Below are positions 1 to 5,136 of a DNA stretch of 8,621 bases, piece by piece (the first letter of the stretch is position 1; each line of letters opens with the position of its first letter). The notes beneath the pieces are model-generated. The model saw only the letters and a list, made by a program, of their open reading frames with translations. It was not told where the DNA came from and made no database searches. The position numbers were made by a program, and so were the translations under genes. Source of the DNA: Acidaminococcus fermentans_A (GTDB lineage: Bacteria > Bacillota > Negativicutes > Acidaminococcales > Acidaminococcaceae). The stretch lies in contig NZ_JBQOUY010000048.1 of the NCBI RefSeq assembly GCF_052216985.1, positions 1-8,621 of the forward strand, in the 5' to 3' direction.

Positions 1-351
1 TGCAGCCCCTCTGGCCATCTACTGTGTGGTCCTGACGGCCCTGACGGTTCCCCTGGTGCTGTTCTGCGCCCGGAAATTCGCCAAGGAAGAATGGTTCGAA
101 AAAGCCTGCATGTGCTTCGGGGCGGCAACCGGTAACACCTCTACCGGGCTGGCCCTGGTCCGTTCCATCGACCCCAACTCCGAATCCCATGCTGGGGATA
201 GCCACGGGATCTATGCGACTCTCATGTCCTGGAAGGATATCTTCGTAGGCCTGACCCCCATCTGGCTGAGTACCGGAGTCGGCCTGACCGCCGGTGTGGG
301 CGCGGCCATCTTCGTAGTATTCATAGCCATCGGGTTCATCTTCTTCAATAC
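1..351. repeat. Left arm of large inverted repeat (gltS 3' region)
   Basis: Aligned base by base with the reverse complement of 8271-8621, with position i pairing with 8622-i. I count 17 mismatches in 351 positions and no gaps (about 95% identity), including an 89-base identical run at 182-270. Similarity stops abruptly at 351/352, six codons before the stop. The repeat runs off the left edge, so its true length is unknown. It is explained by two paralogous coding regions and shows no mobile-element ends. Confidence 0.95.
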
Positions 352-370
352 GAAACGCTCGTTGAGCTGA
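1..370 (+). CDS. gltS: Sodium/glutamate symporter-like protein (ESS/GltS family), C-terminal part, 5' end outside window
   Basis: Only the last 122 residues are visible. The frame is open to the left edge through GCA GCC CCT at position 2, so the GTG at 26 is an internal codon and not a start. Stop TGA at 368-370. The fragment starts in a hydrophobic segment ending near position 75, then carries the motif FGAATGNTSTGLALVRSIDP, which matches the glycine/serine/threonine-rich 'FG..TG..STG.ALLR..DP' loop I associate with GltS-like members of the glutamate:Na+ symporter family. It ends with a long C-terminal membrane helix (VGLTAGVGAAIFVVFIAIGF) and a short basic tail. The family imports glutamate with Na+ across the cytoplasmic membrane. 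The gene is a near-identical inverted partner of the one at 8252-8621, differing in one internal conservative residue (I for L) and in the last few residues. The substrate could be a related dicarboxylic amino acid. The family call is fairly sure, the substrate less so. Confidence 0.75.
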   Translation, partial: AAPLAIYCVVLTALTVPLVLFCARKFAKEEWFEKACMCFGAATGNTSTGLALVRSIDPNSESHAGDSHGIYATLMSWKDIFVGLTPIWLSTGVGLTAGVGAAIFVVFIAIGFIFFNTKRSLS

Positions 371-407
371 TTCCATTGCCTATTTTCCAATCTTCTAATA
401 GGGACAC

Positions 408-457
408 ACAACCCCAAAACAGGCGGTATCCGAAAGGACCGTCTGTTTTGGGGTTGT
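408..457. terminator. Strong hairpin between convergent gltS and lysR, probable bidirectional terminator
   Basis: Positions 408-427 pair with 438-457 over 20 bp with a single G-T pair around a 10-nt loop. An alternative inner fold gives TCC-GAAA-GGA with a GNRA tetraloop. It lies 37 nt after the gltS stop (+) and 24 nt before the lysR stop (-), so it sits where both convergent transcripts should end. Neither side has a classic uridine run directly after the stem (the nearest, TTTTTT, is at 478-483), so the terminator role is inferred from position and stem strength. Confidence 0.6.
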
Positions 458-481
458 ATAGTAATGAATGGATACAATTTT

Positions 482-1459
482 TTATGAAATCAGTGCAAAA
501 TCAAAAAGTCTATTCAAGACGTTTTTATAGCGCTGGAATTCGTCCCGGATCAGTACTTTCATCGCTTCCGCATAGTCCGGAAGGGGATGGTCCTTTAAGG
601 TGACGATGCTGATCTTGGTGGAAATGATATCGTTGGTCAGTTTGACAATCTGGGGCAGCCCCAGAGCCAGGGACTGAGTTTCGTAACAGATATAGAGATA
701 GATTGGCGTGATGATGCCTACCCCGTACTGGGCCAGGGACAACATCAAGCGCTGATTGTTGGTTTCTAAGATGCAGTGAGGATACAGGGCGTGGCTGGCG
801 TAGAGACGGTCCACCGCAACCCGTATCTGGTTTTCCTGGGGCCGGTGGAAGAAGGGCAGATCCTGCAGTTCCAGCAGATCCACGCCTTCCCGTCCATACC
901 GCTGGAAATCTTCTCGTCCCGTTGCCGGCCGGTAATGCATCAGGAGAGACTGGCTGAGGGAACAGCAGAGATGCTCTTCTACCAAAGGCTCGATCTGGAG
1001 ATCTCGGTCTTCCGGAACATTGACGCCGATGCAGAGGTCCAGCTGGTGGGTGCGGAGCCGATGCAGTAGTTCTTCGCTGTTCTGTTCCTTCAGTAGGACT
1101 TCAATATGAGGATATCTTTCGTGATATCGTTCCCAGATATGGGTAAAGAATGCTTCCCCTCTCTGGCGGGAAATCCCGAACCGCAGTTCTCCATGGTAGT
1201 CTTTGACCAGATCGGTGAACCGAGCCGTCATTTGATCTTCTGCCTGGAGAATCTGTTGGGCATAGAACAGCATGGCCTTCCCAGCTGGAGTCAGCCGCAG
1301 TACTGGTTTGCGTTCAAACAGCGCAACGCCATATTGAGCTTCCAGCCGTTTGATATGAGCACTGAGGGACTGCTGGCTGACGTACAGCTTTTCTGCAGCT
1401 CGGGAGATATTCCCTTCTTTGGCTACTGTGACGAAATAGGCAAATCCCAAAAGGCTCAT
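482..1459 (-). CDS. LysR-type transcriptional regulator
   Basis: A 325-residue protein, within the usual LTTR range of 290-330. Residues 1-60 form the winged helix-turn-helix: an AxxGNISRAAEKLYVSQQSLS segment at 13-33, then HIKRLEAQYGVALFER at 35-50 and the LTPAGKAM wing. The linker helix follows to about residue 88. The co-inducer domain begins at GELRFGIS (90-97) and ends in the C-terminal TLKDHPLPDYAEAM region. Start ATG at 1459-1457 is preceded on the minus strand by AGGAG (1473-1469) with a 9-nt spacer. The gene is transcribed away from the aldolase gene and shares a 152-nt control region with it. That is the classic LTTR arrangement for autoregulation and control of the divergent operon, and the probable effector is a metabolite of that pathway. 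The family call is certain; the regulon is inferred from position. Confidence 0.95.
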   Translation of the reverse strand: MSLLGFAYFVTVAKEGNISRAAEKLYVSQQSLSAHIKRLEAQYGVALFERKPVLRLTPAGKAMLFYAQQILQAEDQMTARFTDLVKDYHGELRFGISRQRGEAFFTHIWERYHERYPHIEVLLKEQNSEELLHRLRTHQLDLCIGVNVPEDRDLQIEPLVEEHLCCSLSQSLLMHYRPATGREDFQRYGREGVDLLELQDLPFFHRPQENQIRVAVDRLYASHALYPHCILETNNQRLMLSLAQYGVGIITPIYLYICYETQSLALGLPQIVKLTNDIISTKISIVTLKDHPLPDYAEAMKVLIRDEFQRYKNVLNRLFDFALIS

Positions 1460-1611
1460 TTCCTGTCTCTCCTCTCTACTACAATAAAAAGACTGTGAAA
1501 AATAGATTTAAATACTGTTTTTCAATTGAATGATTCCATGATACCATATTTTCAGAAAAAAGAAAATTTATCTGCTGCATGGAAAATAGAGTTGAAAGAA
1601 GGATGCCGAAA
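1460..1611. promoter_or_regulatory. Divergent lysR/aldolase control region with near-palindrome
   Basis: An AT-rich intergenic stretch. At 1497-1523 there is an imperfect dyad of about 27 nt centred on ATTTAAAT (1506-1513), with outer arms GAAAAA (1497-1502) and TTTTTC (1518-1523) and AG/CT inside them; the halves match except for one substitution and one extra base. A second short dyad, TTTTC-A-GAAAA, lies at 1549-1559. The large dyad between divergent genes is where an LTTR recognition site is expected. I could not place convincing -35/-10 pairs with standard spacing for either gene, so exact promoters are left unassigned. The aldolase ribosome site AGAAGG is at 1597-1602. Confidence 0.5.
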
Positions 1612-2619
1612 ATGTTGAAAATCATGGATTGTACGTTACGGGATGGTGCCAATGTGGTGGGAAAAGGATTCCCCGCTGATCTTACGGACAGCATGGTCAA
1701 AGCTCTGCTGGCCGCCAATGTGGATTATATCGAAATGGGAAATGCCGGCGGTATCGGCGCCTATGAAGTGGCAGGCTTCACCAAAGCGGAAACCGATGAG
1801 AAATACCTGGAAGTGATCCAACCCTATGTGGCTTCCAGGAAAGTGGGGATGTTCCTGAATGCCAAACGGTATCGGGAAAAATATGTGGAATTGGGTGCTC
1901 AAAAAGGGCTGGCCTTCCTGCGGGTCGGGGTGGATGCCGATGAACCGGATTTGGCCCTGGAACCGATCCGTGCTATCAAAAAAAGAGGCATGAAGGCCTT
2001 CTATTCCGCCATGAAAGCCTATCTGGTCACCCCGGAAGAACTGGCTGAATCGGCCAAAAAGCTAGAAGCGGCTGGTCTGGATGAATTTACTGTGATGGAT
2101 TCCGCTGGCTGCATGCTGCCAGAAGAAGTGGCAAAGACGGTAGAACTGTTGAAAAAGGCCGTCAATATCCCCATTGCTTTCCACTGTCACAACAATCTGG
2201 CTCTTTCTGCTGCCAACGCACTGGCTGCTTATCGGGCTGGGGTGGATATCCTGGACGGAGGCCTGATGGGCATGGCCCGGAGTGCTGGGAATCTGCCTAC
2301 CGAAGCGGGCATTGCCTTGCTGCACCGGTATGGGGAAGCCCAGCATGTGGATCTCTACGGCCTGCTGGAATACATCGCAGAAGAGCTGGAACCTCAGATG
2401 AAGGAACGGTATGACTACCACAATCCACTGCCGCCTTTCGATCTGGTCCTGGGGATCACCGGCCTCCATTCTTCCAAAGGCAAGCTGTTCAAACAGGTGG
2501 CGAAAGAAACGGGCGTCAACCTGTACCAGCTGATGGTCCATGTAGGGAAAATCGACCGGAAGAACCCGTCCGAAGAGCTGATTCGCAAGGAAGCAGCCAA
2601 CCTGAAGGAGGCAAAATAA
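1612..2619 (+). CDS. DmpG-like aldolase (HMGL-like/DRE-TIM superfamily), putative 4-hydroxy-2-oxoacid aldolase
   Basis: The 335-residue product is a metal-dependent TIM-barrel enzyme. Residues 4-12 (IMDCTLRDG) hold the conserved Arg10-Asp11 pair, and HCHNN at 191-195 supplies the two metal-ligand histidines. GNLPTEAGIALL at 226-237 closes the barrel. The C-terminal part, GITGLHSSKGKLFKQVAKET and onward, resembles the communication domain of 4-hydroxy-2-oxovalerate aldolases (DmpG/BphI), and the length fits that family (about 345). Those enzymes cleave 4-hydroxy-2-oxo acids to pyruvate plus an aldehyde. Two DmpG active-site positions appear changed: Asn14 where DmpG/BphI has the catalytic His, and His286 in place of the Tyr of 'VYSS'. 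No acetaldehyde dehydrogenase (DmpF) partner is visible. I chose ATG 1612 because AGAAGG lies 9 nt upstream; in-frame ATGs at 1579 (no ribosome site) and 1603 (abutting AGG) are less likely. The next gene starts 1 nt after the stop. The superfamily is certain, the reaction uncertain. Confidence 0.85.
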   Translation: MLKIMDCTLRDGANVVGKGFPADLTDSMVKALLAANVDYIEMGNAGGIGAYEVAGFTKAETDEKYLEVIQPYVASRKVGMFLNAKRYREKYVELGAQKGLAFLRVGVDADEPDLALEPIRAIKKRGMKAFYSAMKAYLVTPEELAESAKKLEAAGLDEFTVMDSAGCMLPEEVAKTVELLKKAVNIPIAFHCHNNLALSAANALAAYRAGVDILDGGLMGMARSAGNLPTEAGIALLHRYGEAQHVDLYGLLEYIAEELEPQMKERYDYHNPLPPFDLVLGITGLHSSKGKLFKQVAKETGVNLYQLMVHVGKIDRKNPSEELIRKEAANLKEAK

Positions 2620-2620
2620 G

Positions 2621-3577
2621 ATGTTCGATGTATTGCTGGCAGGACCTTACCCTGCAGGGACCCTAGAAAAACTCCAGCAGGCTGTAGCCGGAACGGATAT
2701 TTCCATCCGCGCTGTGACTACGGAAGAAGAATTCGCCAAAGAGAACGATGTGGATGCCATCATCCTGCGAATCATCAAGATGCCGAAAGAAGTGATCCAG
2801 CGCTTTTCTCCCAAACTGAAAATGATCATGCGCTGGGGCGTGGGCTATGATGCAGTGGATGTGCAACAGGCTCGGGCACAGGGCATCGATGTATGCAATA
2901 CTCCGGGAGCCAACGCCTATGCTGTCAGTGAACTGGCTGTCCTGCTGATGCTGGCTGTAGGCCGGTGCCTCCTGTGCCATGAACTGGAACTGCGCAATGG
3001 GGTCTGGAGCCGGGAAATGTTCACCGCTCAATCCCGCAGCCTGAATCACAAGGTAGTAGGCCTGGTGGGCGGTGGCAACATCGGCCGGCAGGTAGCCCGC
3101 AAAGTCCAGGCTTTTGGGGCCCAGGTCCAATATTACGATCCGTTCCGGATGAAACCGGAAATGGAAAAAGAGTTCAACCTGGAATATGTGGATTATGCAA
3201 CCTTATTGGCCACTTCTGATGTGATTTCCTTCCATGTACCCCTTCTAGACAGCACCCGCCATATGCTGAACAAAGAGAACATCAAAACGGTGAAACCGGG
3301 GGCCATCATCATCAACACATCCCGCAGCGGCATTGTGGAAGATGAAGCCATTGTGGACGCCCGGAAAGCCGGACTGATTTCCGGCGCCGGCCTGGACTGC
3401 ACGGAAGAAAGCCCCATCACCAAAGAGAATCCCCTGCTGAAAGACCCTCATATCATCGTGACACCCCATGTAGGCGGCACGGCCAACGATATCGGCGATT
3501 CCATCATCCCCATGATTGTGGAAAACTTGAAATCGATGGCAGAAGGAAAGCCCTTGAAGTTTGTGGTGAATCAGTAA
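2621..3577 (+). CDS. D-isomer-specific 2-hydroxyacid dehydrogenase (phosphoglycerate dehydrogenase/glyoxylate reductase-like)
   Basis: A 318-residue NAD(P)-dependent oxidoreductase, the length of single-domain-pair family members without the regulatory ACT domain of long SerA proteins. The substrate-side region RWGVGYDAVD (71-80) and NTPGANAYAVSELAV (93-107) is typical. The Rossmann motif GLVGGGNIGRQV lies at 147-158. Asp173 (YYDP) at the end of the second beta strand suggests NAD preference. The catalytic Arg is R235 (NTSRSG) and the catalytic His is H283 (TPHVGG). The third catalytic residue, the Glu normally just before Pro in 'DVFxxEP', is Ser264 here (DCTEESP), with Glu262-Glu263 beside it. 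AGGAGG at 2606-2611, inside the end of the aldolase gene, gives a 9-nt spacer to ATG 2621, so the two genes are an operon and probably translationally coupled. The likely role is reduction of a 2-oxo acid (glyoxylate, hydroxypyruvate, pyruvate or similar) connected to the aldolase. The serine pathway is possible, but no serB/serC is seen. Confidence 0.88.
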   Translation: MFDVLLAGPYPAGTLEKLQQAVAGTDISIRAVTTEEEFAKENDVDAIILRIIKMPKEVIQRFSPKLKMIMRWGVGYDAVDVQQARAQGIDVCNTPGANAYAVSELAVLLMLAVGRCLLCHELELRNGVWSREMFTAQSRSLNHKVVGLVGGGNIGRQVARKVQAFGAQVQYYDPFRMKPEMEKEFNLEYVDYATLLATSDVISFHVPLLDSTRHMLNKENIKTVKPGAIIINTSRSGIVEDEAIVDARKAGLISGAGLDCTEESPITKENPLLKDPHIIVTPHVGGTANDIGDSIIPMIVENLKSMAEGKPLKFVVNQ

Positions 3578-3621
3578 AAAAGATTTCAACCCAGTTCGTA
3601 TCAAAAGAATATATATGATAG

Positions 3622-3664
3622 ACAGAGTGTATGGAAAAGATTTCCCTACACTCTGTTTTGCTTT
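3622..3664 (+). terminator. Rho-independent terminator after the aldolase-dehydrogenase operon
   Basis: ACAGAGTGTA (3622-3631) pairs perfectly with TACACTCTGT (3647-3656). After one T-C mismatch, GGAAA (3633-3637) pairs with TTTCC (3641-3645) around a 3-nt loop. A T-rich tail TTTTGCTTT follows. It lies 44 nt after the dehydrogenase stop and separates this operon from the aminotransferase promoter. Confidence 0.85.
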
Positions 3665-3741
3665 AGTGGAGGCGTCAGAGTTGGAGATAGGAATATATTG
3701 CTTAAAATGTTACAAGAAGTCAAACTGAATCTATATGATTA

Positions 3742-3790
3742 AAAATATTTTCAATATAAAATTGACGAATAAAAATATTCGTAATATACT
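3742..3790 (+). promoter_or_regulatory. Sigma-70-type promoter of the aminotransferase-antiporter operon with overlapping dyads
   Basis: The -35 TTGACG is at 3762-3767 and the -10 TATACT at 3785-3790, with a 17-nt spacer, both near consensus. Transcription would start near 3797, leaving a leader of about 115 nt. A perfect inverted repeat ACGAATA-AAAA-TATTCGT (3765-3771, 3776-3782) fills the gap between -35 and -10. A second one, TCAAT-ATAAA-ATTGA (3751-3755, 3761-3765), overlaps the -35. The 9-mer AAAAATATT occurs at 3741-3749 and again at 3771-3779, exactly 30 bp apart (about three helical turns). These look like operator sites for a dimeric repressor. The GAAT-N6-ATTC core resembles, but does not match, the ArgR box (which has 4 bp between half-sites). 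Confidence 0.65.
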
Positions 3791-3840
3791 ACAGATATAA
3801 ATAAACTTTTTAAAAGCATAGTGGTAATAATATTTCTTCC

Positions 3841-3881
3841 ATTCTAAACAATAATAAATGAATAAAAGTTATTGTTTGAAT
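3841..3881 (+). promoter_or_regulatory. Leader hairpin upstream of the aminotransferase gene
   Basis: AAACAATAA (3846-3854) pairs with TTATTGTTT (3869-3877). The stem continues outward as ATTC/GAAT with one bulged T at 3845, giving about 13 bp around a 14-nt AT-rich loop. It lies inside the predicted 5' untranslated leader, 20 nt before the AGGAGG at 3901. The stem is AU-rich and has no T-run after it, so it is not an intrinsic terminator. It may be an mRNA-stability or translational element, a further protein-binding dyad, or chance in AT-rich DNA. It matches no riboswitch I recognise. Confidence 0.35.
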
Positions 3882-3912
3882 TAGAAACACAGAATCGATA
3901 AGGAGGAACATG

Positions 3913-5109
3913 ATGTTTAGTGCCAAAGCCAATAACGTGTCACCTGCTTTTACTACGGAGTTAAACGCCAAAATCGCTGATATGAAACGGAAGGGAATCG
4001 AAGTGGTCCGCCTCAATATCGGTGAGCCGGATTTCCATACTCCGGACAATATCAATGCAGCCGCGAAAGCAGCCATTGATGAGCATTTCACTCGCTATAC
4101 CCCGGTCAATGGAATCTTTGATTTGCGGGAAGCCATTGCCAACAAGTTCAAACGGGATAATGGAGTGGAATATACACCGGATGAAATCTGTGCCACTTCC
4201 GGTGCCAAGCAGGCATTGTACGAGGCCGTCCTGACACTGGCCGGCCAGGGAGATGAAGTCATCATCCCGGTCCCCTGCTGGGTCTGCTATGTGGAAATGG
4301 TCAAACTGGCCGATGCTGTACCGGTACAGGTCCCTGTCCAAAAAAATGGCCCTGAACGGAACCATCTGGACATGGAAGCCATCCGGAAAGCCATCACTCC
4401 CCGGACTAAAGCCATCATCATCAATACGCCTAACAACCCGACTGGCGTCGTCTATACCCGGAAGGAACTGACCGAACTGGTGGAACTGGCCGCTGCTCAT
4501 GATTTTTGGATCATTTCCGATGAAGTCTATGAAAAACTCCTGTATGGAGGAGCGGAACATATCTGCATGGCAGCCATTTCAGAAGAGGCGCGGAACCGTT
4601 CCATCATAATCAATGGCTGTTCCAAGACCTATGCCATGACGGGCTGGAGACTGGGGTATGCAGCAGGACCGGCCCAAGCCATCAAGAAGCTGAGAAGCCT
4701 CCAAAGCCATATTACAGGAGGAATCACTTCCATTACGCAGAAAGCTGGCGTGGAAGCACTGAATGGACCCCAGGAGAGTGTGGAAACCATGCGTAAGGCC
4801 TTTGATGAAAGACGGATCCAGATGAGCGAGATGCTGGGTCAGATTCCCCATATCTCCTTTAGTGAACCTCAGGGGGCGTTCTATTATCTGGTGGATATTT
4901 CCTGGTATTTTGGAAAAAAAGGGAACGGAAAGGTCATCCACGATGCACTGGAATTTGCTCCATACCTCCTGGATACGAAACGAGTGGCCGTGGTACCGGG
5001 CGATGCTTTCTTTGCCCCCGGGACCATCCGGCTGTCCTATTCCAATTCTCTGGACAACCTGGAAAAAGGTGTCAAAGGATTGGCAGAAGCCTTGGCAGCG
5101 ATGGAATAA
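3913..5109 (+). CDS. Class I/II pyridoxal-phosphate aminotransferase, aspartate aminotransferase-like (subgroup Ib)
   Basis: About 398 residues, the normal length of fold-type I aminotransferases. With residue 1 at the first of two consecutive ATGs (3910): N-terminal LNIGEPDFHTP (35-45), SGAKQALYEAV (97-107), PCWVCYVEMV (122-131, Trp stacking on the cofactor), NTPNNPTG (172-179), SDEVYEKLLY (203-212, Asp204 and Tyr207), the Schiff-base lysine Lys239 in SKTYAMTGWRLGY, and the carboxylate-binding Arg374 in GTIRLSYSNS. The pattern closely follows bacterial subgroup Ib aspartate aminotransferases such as that of Thermus, where the GGKQAL lysine helps bind acidic substrates, so a dicarboxylic amino acid (aspartate, glutamate or a hydroxylated analogue) is likely. 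I prefer the second ATG (3913) because AGGAGG (3901-3906) is 6 nt away, versus 3 nt for 3910. It is first in an operon with the antiporter 27 nt downstream. Prephenate or alanine activity remains possible. Confidence 0.93.
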   Translation: MFSAKANNVSPAFTTELNAKIADMKRKGIEVVRLNIGEPDFHTPDNINAAAKAAIDEHFTRYTPVNGIFDLREAIANKFKRDNGVEYTPDEICATSGAKQALYEAVLTLAGQGDEVIIPVPCWVCYVEMVKLADAVPVQVPVQKNGPERNHLDMEAIRKAITPRTKAIIINTPNNPTGVVYTRKELTELVELAAAHDFWIISDEVYEKLLYGGAEHICMAAISEEARNRSIIINGCSKTYAMTGWRLGYAAGPAQAIKKLRSLQSHITGGITSITQKAGVEALNGPQESVETMRKAFDERRIQMSEMLGQIPHISFSEPQGAFYYLVDISWYFGKKGNGKVIHDALEFAPYLLDTKRVAVVPGDAFFAPGTIRLSYSNSLDNLEKGVKGLAEALAAME

Positions 5110-5136
5110 TAAGGGATAAAAAGGGAGGAAAGCGGT

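Noticed and set aside
1..351. Inverted repeat as an assembly artefact
   Set aside because: The 17 mismatches, almost all at silent positions, and different sequence immediately beyond each stop show two genuine loci; raw reads would still be the final test.
26..370. GTG at 26 as a true start of a 114-residue protein (and its mirror at 8596)
   Set aside because: The frame is open to the window edge in both copies and the family is much longer, so these are truncated views of larger genes.
1579..1611. Longer aldolase N-terminus from ATG 1579
   Set aside because: There is no ribosome site before it, the extra 11 residues are not family-like, and ATG 1612 has AGAAGG at good spacing.
3578..3909. 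Small gene in the 332-nt intergenic region
   Set aside because: Short open frames there lack ribosome sites, and the region is accounted for by a terminator, a promoter and a leader hairpin.
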